Assembly: GCF_039528515.1 (NCBI RefSeq)
Contig: NZ_BAAALT010000003.1
Span: forward strand, 1-64,000
Origin: Luedemannella flava
GTDB taxonomy: Bacteria; Actinomycetota; Actinomycetes; Mycobacteriales; Micromonosporaceae
Reading direction: 5' to 3'
Length of the DNA stretch: 64,000 bases
Shown here: positions 34,345-42,460 of the stretch, one piece after another
Numbering within the stretch: position 1 is the stretch's first letter
How the letters are laid out: each line of letters opens with the position of its first letter
Position numbers and translations under genes: made by a program
Notes under the pieces: generated by a model
What the model saw: only the letters and a program-made list of their open reading frames with translations
What the model was told of the DNA's origin: nothing
The model's database searches: none

Positions 34345-35502
34345 TCACATCGCTGCGTCGAGGGCGGCGTGCAGTTCGTCGGGTTCGAGGACGATCGGGT
34401 TGCCCTGCATGCTGCTCGCCTTGGCGGCCTTGGCGACGATGTCGTCGGCGTGCTCGGGTCGCAGCCCGTACGCGCCGAGCCCGCCGACGCCCAGCATGGT
34501 CTGCGTCTCGCGCAGCCAGCCGACGCCGTCGGTGACGGAAGCGTCGGGTCGCCCCGTCAGGATCCGCGCCGCCTCCTCGTAGCGGGCCAGGGCGGGCGAG
34601 TCGGGCTGCCGGGCGCGCAGCGCGCGCGTGTTCGCCGCGACGACGGGTGCCAGCAGGGCTGCGCAGGCCATGCCGTGCGGGATGTCCACCGTCGCGCCGA
34701 TGACGCCGGCGAACCCGTGGACCGCGCCGAGCTTCGCGTTGGCCAGCGCCATCCCACCCAGCACGCTGCACAGGGACATGTCGCCGCGCGCGTCGACGTC
34801 CGTCCCGTCCGCGTAGGCCCGCCGCAGCCCGGTCGCCGCGCGCCGCAACCCCTCGCGTGCGAGCGCGTCGGTGAGCGGGTTCGCCCGTACGGACACGAAC
34901 GGCTCCAGGCACTGGGTGAGCGCGTCGAGTCCGCTCGAGGCCGTCACGCTCGGCGGGCAGCCCAGGGTCAGGAGTGGATCGACCAACGCGACCCGGGGGA
35001 TCATCAACGGGCTGCGCAGGCTCGCCTTGATCCGGTGTTCGGGGGACGAGAGCACGGCGTTGGCCGTCACCTCGGCGCCCGTGCCGGCCGTGGTCGGCAC
35101 GGCCACCAGCGGCACCGACGGCCGGGTGATGCCCCGTCCGTGTCCGATCAGCTCAAGGTAGTCGAGCGGATCGCCGCCGTTGGCGACGATCATGGCGGCA
35201 GCCTTGGCGAGGTCGATCACGCTGCCGCCGCCCACGGCGACCACCACGTCGGCGCCCTGTTCTCCGGCGGCGCGCACGGCGGCGCGCGCGTCATCGAGCG
35301 TCGGCTCCCCACCGACGGCGAACACTGAGTATGGGACCCCGAGGCCCGCGAGAAGGTGCTCGTGTCGGGCCGGATGCGCTCCGGTGTAAACGATGGCGCG
35401 GCTGCCGATGCCAGCGACGATCGGGGGCAGTTCGGCCGCACGGCCGGCACCCACGATCAGCCGGGCGGCCGTGGCGAACTCGAAGGACGCTCCGCTTTCC
35501 AC
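34345..35502 (-). CDS. Iron-type (group III) alcohol dehydrogenase / maleylacetate reductase-like
   Basis: 385-aa NAD(P)-dependent enzyme of the Fe-ADH fold. The dinucleotide loop GGGSVIDLAKA and TTAGTGAEVT are present. Metal ligands are visible as Asp in SSGLDALTQ, His in LGAVHGFAG and His in IPHGMA. Its closest look is to the maleylacetate reductase/alcohol dehydrogenase branch. The GTG at 35502 lies one base after the stop of an ABM monooxygenase gene, so the pair is an operon. This pairing suggests oxidation of an aromatic or aldehyde compound, though the substrate is not determined. Confidence 0.9.
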   Translation of the reverse strand: MESGASFEFATAARLIVGAGRAAELPPIVAGIGSRAIVYTGAHPARHEHLLAGLGVPYSVFAVGGEPTLDDARAAVRAAGEQGADVVVAVGGGSVIDLAKAAAMIVANGGDPLDYLELIGHGRGITRPSVPLVAVPTTAGTGAEVTANAVLSSPEHRIKASLRSPLMIPRVALVDPLLTLGCPPSVTASSGLDALTQCLEPFVSVRANPLTDALAREGLRRAATGLRRAYADGTDVDARGDMSLCSVLGGMALANAKLGAVHGFAGVIGATVDIPHGMACAALLAPVVAANTRALRARQPDSPALARYEEAARILTGRPDASVTDGVGWLRETQTMLGVGGLGAYGLRPEHADDIVAKAAKASSMQGNPIVLEPDELHAALDAAM

Positions 35503-35503
35503 C

Positions 35504-35818
35504 TCAGCTCGTCCATCGCGCGCTGTCGTCGGGAAAGACGACGGAGAATTTCGTGGACTCCCGCGGCACGGCCATCATCTCGGCGACGGCATCGCGCCAG
35601 ACGGCGTAGTGGGCCGTCTGCTTGTGCGCGGCCGCCGCGTCGGGATCCCGGTACACCTCGACCAGCACGACGCGCGTCGCATCCGACTCGTCCCGCAGGA
35701 CGTCGAAACGCAGGACACCCGGCTCCGTCACCGACGCCCGGGCGTTGACCAGCGTCGCGGCGAGGAAGTCGTCGACCCGGTCGGGGACCACCTGAACATG
35801 AACGTGCACCACGAGCAT
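35504..35818 (-). CDS. Antibiotic biosynthesis monooxygenase (ABM) domain protein
   Basis: 104 aa, a single dimeric ferredoxin-like alpha/beta domain. MLVVHVHVQVVPDRVDDFLAAT opens the first strand and helix. GVLRFDVLRDESDATRVVLVEVYRD is the characteristic central part, and AHKQTAHYAVWRDAV matches the conserved His-Tyr region of LsrG/YgiN-like members. These act as cofactor-less monooxygenases or isomerases on quinones and small ketones. I start at the ATG at 35818, which begins the conserved domain, rather than ten codons earlier. It is cotranscribed with the downstream dehydrogenase. Confidence 0.85.
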   Translation of the reverse strand: MLVVHVHVQVVPDRVDDFLAATLVNARASVTEPGVLRFDVLRDESDATRVVLVEVYRDPDAAAAHKQTAHYAVWRDAVAEMMAVPRESTKFSVVFPDDSARWTS

Positions 35819-35896
35819 CCGTCCATCGTGCCGCATCCGCGCCGCCACGGCTGGAAAGTCAACACCGGAGCCACCATCATCTGGCAGGATGCTCCG

Positions 35897-36469
35897 ATGC
35901 CGGGTGACTCATCCATGACCTACCGGCGGGTGGGTCGGATCCTTTACGAGATCGGCATGGTCTCCGGGGACGGGATGCGACGCGTCGTTGACGAGTTCGC
36001 GGACGTGGCGGATGACGAGTTGAGCCACTACGGGGCCGCGTGCGCCCTGGGATCCTTCGGGGTGGCGGTCAGCATCCACGCCGACGACATCGACTCCATC
36101 TATGAGGATTACGCGCATCTGCTCGCGACGGCCGCCCAGGTCGCCGGCGACAGGGTCCAAGTGACCAACGTACGGATCGTCGAGGGCGAAGGTGACTTCG
36201 AGGACGGTCGGTGTGACCGGCTGGAATTCGAACGCGACGGCGCGCCCGTTTCCATTGACGCCGAGCACTTCGCGGACGACTACTACGACCCCATCGCAGC
36301 CTCGGTCGCGATCCGCCACACCGCCGCAGATGACGATCCCCGCTCCTGGCACAACGTCAGGTTCGACCGCGAGCCACATCGCGTCTACGACGACATCATG
36401 ATCCTTGCGACGCCTGACCAGGCCGCAGCGCTCCAGGAACACCTGGGCTTCCAGCTTCTCCCCGCCTGA
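35897..36469 (+). CDS. Acidic cytoplasmic protein of unknown function
   Basis: 190 aa, strongly acidic, with no signal peptide or membrane helix. Visible features are an N-terminal helical segment (GRILYEIGMVSGDGMRRVVDEFADV), a mixed alpha/beta middle and an Asp/Tyr-rich stretch (EHFADDYYDPIAASVAIRH). The good third-position G/C bias and the ATG at 35897 support a real gene. It is divergent from the ABM gene with 78 bases between, and its stop is 22 bases from that of the converging metalloprotease. Family not recognised. Confidence 0.65.
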   Translation: MPGDSSMTYRRVGRILYEIGMVSGDGMRRVVDEFADVADDELSHYGAACALGSFGVAVSIHADDIDSIYEDYAHLLATAAQVAGDRVQVTNVRIVEGEGDFEDGRCDRLEFERDGAPVSIDAEHFADDYYDPIAASVAIRHTAADDDPRSWHNVRFDREPHRVYDDIMILATPDQAAALQEHLGFQLLPA

Positions 36470-36491
36470 ACCTCGGCGGGGAGCCTGGCGT

Positions 36492-38141
36492 TCATCGCGG
36501 GATGTACCAGCAGTTCAACCGGTTGCCGGTAGCGATCGGCAGCATCCGACAGTAACTGTACGGCGAGGTCCAGGCCGGGCTGTCGTATGACATCACGTCG
36601 TAGGCGGTGGTGCGTCCCGTCGTGTCCTGACCGGAGACCAGGGAGTAGGTCGGCGAGTAACGCAGTCCAACGTAGGGGCCGAGGCCTCCGTCGGCGCGAG
36701 GGTAGTCGGCGTTGAGCCAGGTGTGTGCCTGCCCGAGCCCGTGTCCGATTTCGTGGGCCAGGGTGAGGCCCTGCTCACTGGGGACGCGTTCACCGAGCAG
36801 GGTGATGGCATGGTTGCCCTTCGAGGTGGTCTTGTGATTGCCGTGGTGGCCGTCGTCGAGTTCGGGCAGCATGACGGCGAGCCAGCAGCCACCGTTCGGG
36901 CACAGGGCGTCGACCTTGGCCTCGGTCCACGACCGCACGTCGAGGTAGCCGGGGCAACTCCAGCGCCCGTCGGCGCCGAGGACGGCCTTGCAGTCGAACA
37001 GGGCGTAGGCCTGGTCCACCCACGTCAGATCGTTGATGTTGAGGCTCGAGATGGGCAGTGCGTTCTCGGCTGTCGCCCGTTGCTGGTACCACACCGAGGC
37101 CCGTCGGGCCGGCCAGACCGGGCCGGTCAGGCCGACCTGGGCCTGCATCGCGGGTGGGATGTTGGTCCAGCCGATCCGCGCGGCGGTCAGGTTGATCACG
37201 ACCGGTGCTCCGTTCGGCCCGAAGGCGACCGGCCGCGAGCGCACCGACTGCCATCCCCCGCCGCGCGAGGCGGGCGGTATGACGGTCACGGTGATCCGTC
37301 GGCTGCCCGCGTTGGTGAAGGGACGGGGCAGTTCGAACAGGAAGCTGTTGGTGAGGCTCTGCCGGTCGCTGCCGGTGAACGACGCGGTGATCGTGGTGTT
37401 GACCAGCGGATAGGTGACCCCCGTCTGTCCCTCCACGGTCAGGGTGGCGGTGACGCCGGACAGCGGCCCCAACCCGTCGTCGAACCCCTTGACGTAGGCC
37501 CTGACGAAGGTGCGCTTGTAGGCGATCATCGGCACGGCGGCGTCGGGCGTCTGTACGCCCTGTGTCACCTCGAGCTTTTCGATCGTCACCCGGCCCGGTG
37601 CCCTGAACACCTCGGTGCGGATCGTCCAGGCGCCGGAGTTGTCGGCGTAGTTGGGGTCGTTGACGTAGTACAGCAGGCGGACGGGATAGCCGGTGGGCGC
37701 GGCGGTGCAGCTGCTCAGCGTGCCGGTCATCATCGGGCTGCCGACCCAACCGCCGGGTTTGTTGTTCCACCGGGCCACCGAGCTGTACTCGTACAGCCCC
37801 GGGAACGGCCACGTCGACGGCGCGACCAGTCCGATGCCGTACGGGCCGACCCCCGTACCGGAACTGTCGTACGTCATGGTGCCGGTGACGGTCACCCGCA
37901 CCACGTCGCCGGGGAGGATCTCGTTGTCCGGTTCGGTGACGTTGGGAAAGCCGGCGCCGACCATGCCGCCCCAGTGGTTGGTGTACTCGACGACGTCCGG
38001 CGCCCCGCCCTGCTGGCACCGCTGCATGGCGGTGAGCACGACTGCCGTTCCGGCCTGGGCCGCCGTGCCGGGCGGCAGGGCGACCACGCCGATGAGGGCG
38101 ACGGTCAGTACGGTGAGGGCTTTCCGAAGGTGACGTGCCAC
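36492..38141 (-). CDS. Secreted zinc metalloprotease (HExxHxxGxxH, metzincin-like)
   Basis: 549 aa with a signal peptide (RHLRKALTVLTVALIGVVALPPGTAAQA) and an N-terminal beta-rich region of ~350 residues. The catalytic signature HEIGHGLGQAH lies near residue 470 and supplies three zinc-binding His residues and the catalytic Glu. The downstream Met-turn candidate is YDVMSYDS. Cysteines are spread through the mature part. The GTG at 38141 has GGAG seven bases upstream and gives a clean signal peptide; the open frame continues upstream only as a shadow of the neighbouring gene. It is probably cotranscribed with the membrane protein gene 32 bases upstream. The substrate is unknown; an extracellular protein is expected. 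Confidence 0.88.
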   Translation of the reverse strand: MARHLRKALTVLTVALIGVVALPPGTAAQAGTAVVLTAMQRCQQGGAPDVVEYTNHWGGMVGAGFPNVTEPDNEILPGDVVRVTVTGTMTYDSSGTGVGPYGIGLVAPSTWPFPGLYEYSSVARWNNKPGGWVGSPMMTGTLSSCTAAPTGYPVRLLYYVNDPNYADNSGAWTIRTEVFRAPGRVTIEKLEVTQGVQTPDAAVPMIAYKRTFVRAYVKGFDDGLGPLSGVTATLTVEGQTGVTYPLVNTTITASFTGSDRQSLTNSFLFELPRPFTNAGSRRITVTVIPPASRGGGWQSVRSRPVAFGPNGAPVVINLTAARIGWTNIPPAMQAQVGLTGPVWPARRASVWYQQRATAENALPISSLNINDLTWVDQAYALFDCKAVLGADGRWSCPGYLDVRSWTEAKVDALCPNGGCWLAVMLPELDDGHHGNHKTTSKGNHAITLLGERVPSEQGLTLAHEIGHGLGQAHTWLNADYPRADGGLGPYVGLRYSPTYSLVSGQDTTGRTTAYDVMSYDSPAWTSPYSYCRMLPIATGNRLNCWYIPR

Positions 38142-38173
38142 GATGCGCTCCGATCTGCGTGCTGGTCGGGGTG

Positions 38174-39034
38174 CTACTGCTGCCAGACGGTGTAGGAGAT
38201 GGTCAGTGGCGCGTCGCCGCCCGGGACCGCGCGGATCTGGATGGCGATGACGTTGCCCTCGGCGGAGCGCGCGCAGGCCCAGTCGCCGGCCCGCATCTGT
38301 CCGACCTCGATGAGGTCGTAGTCGTGGGACTCCAGCTCGGCGACGCAGCCGCGCAGGTCCGGCTTCGCGCTGATTCGGGTGATCGGGTACTTGCCGCCGA
38401 CGGCGGTCCACAGCTCGCGGCCGTCCGCTACCCACCAGAGGTCGGCCCCGGGGCGCACCTCGCCGATCATGCCGGTCTCGGCGTCGAGGTAGTCCTGGTC
38501 CTGCAGCGTCACCACGGCCGTACGCAGGACGGCGCCCTTCGACGGCGGGTCGACTGCCGGGGTGGTGCTCGGGGCGCCTGTCGTGTCGGCGGCGCCAGAG
38601 GTGGCCATCAGGGTCGGCGTGGCAACGCCCGTTCCGGTCGGCTCGCCGCTGGCCTGGCCGCCATGGCCGGTGGCCGCCGTGACCGGGCCGCCGGTCCAGT
38701 AGCGGTCGAGGACCGCGCCGGAGGTGCCGGCACCGATCGTGATGAGCAACGCCATCAGAAGCGCCCGGCGCCCGACCGGACGGCCGTGCAGGTGCACCAA
38801 CCCGAGGAAGCCGGCGAGGACCGACAACAGCCCGGCGACGAGTACGCCGATGCGTGAGCCGGTGGTCAGCAGTTGTGCGACGGCCGCGATGTCGGCGACC
38901 GAGCTGAGCCCGGCCAGCGCGGTGGCCCGTTTGACCGAGCCTTGCCATTCACCGTCGACCGGTCCGGTCGTGCCGACGGTGTGGAAGGCGCCGGGCGTAC
39001 CGGAGACAGCAGGTGGCGGCTGCGTCTGGGGCAT
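38174..39034 (-). CDS. Membrane protein with extracytoplasmic domain
   Basis: 286 aa. The Pro-rich cytoplasmic N-terminus is followed by hydrophobic segments near residues 45-80 (IAAVAQLLTTGSRIGVLVAGLLSVLAGFLGLV) and 90-108 (ALLMALLITIGAGTSGAVL). Next comes a Thr/Gly/Pro-rich linker and a ~110-residue C-terminal domain (TAVVTLQDQDYLDAETGMIGE to the end) with two cysteines (RGCVAEL, DWACARS). Similar membrane-anchored tails occur in actinomycete proteins of unknown role. The start is ATG 39034 or GTG 39040. Gene order suggests a partner, receptor or inhibitor of the metalloprotease downstream; that is inference. Confidence 0.7.
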   Translation of the reverse strand: MPQTQPPPAVSGTPGAFHTVGTTGPVDGEWQGSVKRATALAGLSSVADIAAVAQLLTTGSRIGVLVAGLLSVLAGFLGLVHLHGRPVGRRALLMALLITIGAGTSGAVLDRYWTGGPVTAATGHGGQASGEPTGTGVATPTLMATSGAADTTGAPSTTPAVDPPSKGAVLRTAVVTLQDQDYLDAETGMIGEVRPGADLWWVADGRELWTAVGGKYPITRISAKPDLRGCVAELESHDYDLIEVGQMRAGDWACARSAEGNVIAIQIRAVPGGDAPLTISYTVWQQ

Positions 39035-39172
39035 TCTCACGGATCCTCAATTCGTGCGTCGGAGTGGGTCCCGCTGCGACCGACGGTACGGACGGAGCGG
39101 TCGCGAGAAATCGGAAGAAGTTCGCGACATTGCCCTTCGCGTCTGCTGACCCGCTTCGAGCAGGAGGACACA

Positions 39173-41944
39173 ATGGATGCTGACGGCGACGGGAAGGGCG
39201 GGTGCATGGTGACGGTCATCGGCCGTGCGGCCGAGACGGCCCGCCTGCTGGCCGAACTGGGCCGCAACGACGTTCCGTTCGCCGTATCGATCGAGGGCGA
39301 GGCGGGCATCGGCAAGACGGTCCTGCTCGATGAGGTCGTCACGGCCGCGCACGGCGCGCGGGTCCTACGTGCGAGGTGCGTGCAGGCCGAGTCGGGCCTC
39401 GGCTACGCCGGCCTGATCGACCTGCTCGGCCCGTACACCACCCAGGTGCTCGACCTGCTCCCCGCGCCCCAACGACGGGCGCTCGAAGTGGCGTTGCTGC
39501 TGTCGGACGCCGGCCGGGACATCATCGACCTCCACGCGGTGAGCCGGGCGTTGCTGACCAGCCTGGAACTGTTGGCCCGCGACGCGTTCACGTTGCTCGT
39601 CATCGACGACATACAGTGGCTCGATCCGCCGACGGGACGGGCGTTGGCCTTCGCGCTCCGCCGGCTTGAGGGAACGGCGGTCGGGTTGCTGGCGACCCGG
39701 CGCACGGAGAGTCCCAACGACCCGTATCCGGTCGATCTGGTTGGCGTACGCCACACGCGCGTGGCCCTGCAACCGCTGGCCGACGAGACGCTGGCCGCGA
39801 TCGTGCGGCTCAACTCGACCGCGACCCTGCCGAGCGCGACCGTGTCGCGGCTGGTCACGGTCGCGGGCGGCAATCCGATGTACGCGCTGGAACTCGCCGC
39901 GCATCAGTCGGCACAGGCGCAGGACGAGTCGTGGTGGACGCTGCCGCCGAAGCTTCACACGCTCCTCGCCGGCCGGCTCGACCGGCTCTCCGCGCAGGTC
40001 ACCCTGCCGTTGGCCGCGGTGGCCACGATGCGACATCCCACGGTGGCCGGCATCGGCGCCGCGCTGGGCACGGCCGCTGCGCAGGACCTGCGGCCCGCGC
40101 TGGACTCCGGCGTGCTGTCCGTGGTGGAGGGCCGGCTGCGCTTCGTTCATCCACTCCTCGGCATGGCGGCCCGGGCACGCCTCACCGCGTCGGAGCGTCG
40201 TGACCTGCACCGTCGGATCGCCGCAGTCGTCGCCGACCCGGAGGAGCGAGCCAGGCATCTCACCGAGGCCGCCGACGGTCCGGATGCCGCCACGGCGGCC
40301 GACATCGAGCGGGGAGCCGACGCCGCCCGCGCGCGGGGCGCCCCGGAGATCGCCGCCGAACTGGCCGAGGCGGCCGCCCGGCTGACGCCGGCAGCGGACG
40401 TCGTGGGCGTCTGTCGTCGGCTGAGCGCGGCGGCGTACCACCATGTGACCGCGGGGAACGTGGCGCGTGGCCGCCAGAGACTGGCCGCCGCCCTCGACCT
40501 CGCGCCAGCCGGTGGTGCGCACGCAGAGCTGCGCTGGCGGCTGGGCATGTTGACCCACCTCGACGGTGACACGGACAGCGCGGTGTCCATATTGGAGGCG
40601 GCGCTGGTCGACGCGGCCGATGATCCGCCCATGCAGGCGACGGTCGAGCGCAAGCTGGCAGGTCTGTACCGGCTGCAGGGCCGGATGTCCCGCTCGCTCG
40701 AGGTGGCGGACAACGCGTTGCGGTGGGCCCGCGCTGCCGGCGGGAAGAACGTGCTGCTCGAGTCCTTGACGGCCTATGCCGGAACGATCCTGCTCCTGGA
40801 CGGCGCGATACCGGCGCCGATGTGGCATCAGCTCGACCAGTTGGCGCGGGGCGCGGCGGTCACCGCCGCCCACCATGATCCGGACGGCTTCCTCGCCGTC
40901 GCCGACTACACCGTCGGCAACCCGGTCAACGCCGTTGCCCGCCTGGAACGAGTCCTTGGCCGGGCCGTCGCGCACGGTGATGAACTGGGCCAGATCTGGG
41001 CTGCCAGCTACCTCGCGCACGCCGAGCTGGTGGCCGGCCGGTGGCAACAGGCCCGCAGTCTGGCCACCGACGCGCTGGACCGGGCCCGACGACTGCCCTC
41101 CGTGCTTCAGCTGGGCTCAGCCCTTCACGCGGCAGCCCTGGTGGAAGCACATTTCGGCGAGGCGGACACAGCGCGCACGCACATCGCGGAGCACCTGTCC
41201 ATGCTCGCCGACTCCGGCCTCAGATACCCCGCGTGCTGGGCCCGGTCGATCAGTGGTTTTCTCTCCTACAGCCTCGGCGACCCGCGGGCCGCGCACGAGG
41301 TGCTCGGCCCGCTCATCCGCGAACTGCGCGACATGGGCATCCGGGCCGCCGTGCGACCGCACCTCGTCTGGTACGACATCGACGCGATGGTGGAACTGGG
41401 CGATCTCGACGGAGCCGCCGCGCTGGCCGAGGAGCTGCGTAGCTCCGCCGCCGCGCTCGACCGTCCCGCCGCGATGATGACCGCCAACCGGGGCGCGGCG
41501 CTGGTGCGGGCCGCGCGCGGCGACCTGCCGGCGGCGACGAGCGCCCTGGCTGCCTCGCTCGCCGTCGCCGACGAGCTGGGCACGCCGTTCGAGCGTGCCC
41601 GGACCCTGCTGGCGTTGGGCACCGTGCTCCGCCGGGGTAAGCAGAAGCGCGCGGCCCGTGACCGTCTCCACGAGGCCCGGGACATCTTCGACACGCTCGG
41701 GGCGGGTGCCTGGTCGGCCCGGTCGGCTACGGAGCTGACGCGTATCGGCGGGCGCCAACCGACGTCGCACCTGACCGGCACCCAACGCCAGATCGCGCGA
41801 CTGGTGGGCGAGGGCCTCACCAACCAGGAGATCGCCGACCAGCTGTTCCTCAGCGTGAAGACCGTCGCGGGCCACCTCACCGGCATCTACGCGAAGCTGG
41901 GCGTGCGCTCCCGTACCGAACTCGCCCGTCACCAACACGGCTGA
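39173..41944 (+). CDS. LuxR-family regulator of the LAL (large ATP-binding) class
   Basis: 923 aa. The N-terminal ATPase domain has Walker A GEAGIGKT (42-49) and Walker B LLVIDDIQWLD. A long helical tetratricopeptide-like middle follows, and the C-terminal LuxR helix-turn-helix is LTNQEIADQLFLSVKTVAGHLTGIYAKLGV-like, in the last 60 residues. LAL regulators are ATP-dependent activators of secondary metabolism or sugar genes, often cluster-situated. AGGAGG six bases before the ATG at 39173 fixes the start. It is divergent from the membrane protein/metalloprotease pair (132-base shared promoter region), which is therefore its most likely target. Confidence 0.93.
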   Translation: MDADGDGKGGCMVTVIGRAAETARLLAELGRNDVPFAVSIEGEAGIGKTVLLDEVVTAAHGARVLRARCVQAESGLGYAGLIDLLGPYTTQVLDLLPAPQRRALEVALLLSDAGRDIIDLHAVSRALLTSLELLARDAFTLLVIDDIQWLDPPTGRALAFALRRLEGTAVGLLATRRTESPNDPYPVDLVGVRHTRVALQPLADETLAAIVRLNSTATLPSATVSRLVTVAGGNPMYALELAAHQSAQAQDESWWTLPPKLHTLLAGRLDRLSAQVTLPLAAVATMRHPTVAGIGAALGTAAAQDLRPALDSGVLSVVEGRLRFVHPLLGMAARARLTASERRDLHRRIAAVVADPEERARHLTEAADGPDAATAADIERGADAARARGAPEIAAELAEAAARLTPAADVVGVCRRLSAAAYHHVTAGNVARGRQRLAAALDLAPAGGAHAELRWRLGMLTHLDGDTDSAVSILEAALVDAADDPPMQATVERKLAGLYRLQGRMSRSLEVADNALRWARAAGGKNVLLESLTAYAGTILLLDGAIPAPMWHQLDQLARGAAVTAAHHDPDGFLAVADYTVGNPVNAVARLERVLGRAVAHGDELGQIWAASYLAHAELVAGRWQQARSLATDALDRARRLPSVLQLGSALHAAALVEAHFGEADTARTHIAEHLSMLADSGLRYPACWARSISGFLSYSLGDPRAAHEVLGPLIRELRDMGIRAAVRPHLVWYDIDAMVELGDLDGAAALAEELRSSAAALDRPAAMMTANRGAALVRAARGDLPAATSALAASLAVADELGTPFERARTLLALGTVLRRGKQKRAARDRLHEARDIFDTLGAGAWSARSATELTRIGGRQPTSHLTGTQRQIARLVGEGLTNQEIADQLFLSVKTVAGHLTGIYAKLGVRSRTELARHQHG

Positions 41945-42000
41945 ACGCCCACCGCGCAGGTCGTAGCTGCGCCGGCCGGGATAGGCCACCGGGGTCGTGG

Positions 42001-42204
42001 TTATCGCGGTGCGACGCTGCTGCTGGCCAGTGCCGTGCTGAGGCGACCGAAGTACGACGCCCGGCACAGCCAGAAGGTCTTCTCGTCCGGGTGCTCGCGG
42101 GCCAGATTCTGATAGTGGCGGGCCCGCTCGATCGGTGCCATGCGGACCTGGTGACCAGGAACGGGCTGCCCGAGCAGTCGACCAACCCGCGTACCAGCGC
42201 TCAT
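42001..42204 (-). CDS. Small hypothetical protein
   Basis: 67 aa with a charged central helix (APIERARHYQNLAREHPDEKTFWLCRAS). The ATG at 42204 follows GGAGG and sits directly behind the stop of a decayed reading frame (42206), as in coupled genes. No family recognised. It could be an orphaned partner of the broken upstream gene. Confidence 0.45.
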   Translation of the reverse strand: MSAGTRVGRLLGQPVPGHQVRMAPIERARHYQNLAREHPDEKTFWLCRASYFGRLSTALASSSVAPR

Positions 42205-42205
42205 C

Positions 42206-42380
42206 TCATGCCTCCGCGGCCAGTACACCTCCGGTCACCATCCGCTGCACAGTGGCCAACGGCACCCGGGCCTGGGCACTTCGACCGTCACGTAGCTGGC
42301 CGGGTTGGTCACCCACACATTTCCGGACTCGTCCCCGATGAGGTCGCCGGCGGGTATGCGTCATACCCATCGATGTGACT
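42206..42380 (-). pseudogene. Remnant of a small gene with frameshift
   Basis: Two adjacent reading frames on the minus strand join into one sensible peptide if one shift is allowed near 42285: RIPAGDLIGDESGNVWVTNP continuing SYVTVEV in one frame, then ARVPLATVQRMVTGGVLAAE in the other, ending at 42206. Each alone is interrupted. The original product is not identified. It would have been translationally coupled to the 67-aa gene that follows. Confidence 0.35.
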
Positions 42381-42460
42381 GCCGGGGAATGGCCATGTAC
42401 GTACAATCGTATCATTGGTCACGTTACGTCTGAATGAGGTAGTAAACTGCCACGTTGCGG

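Noticed and set aside
41945..42000. Short inverted repeat GCGCAG...CTGCGC after the LAL regulator as a terminator
   Set aside because: A stem of only six base pairs with no supporting features; not distinguishable from chance in high-GC DNA.
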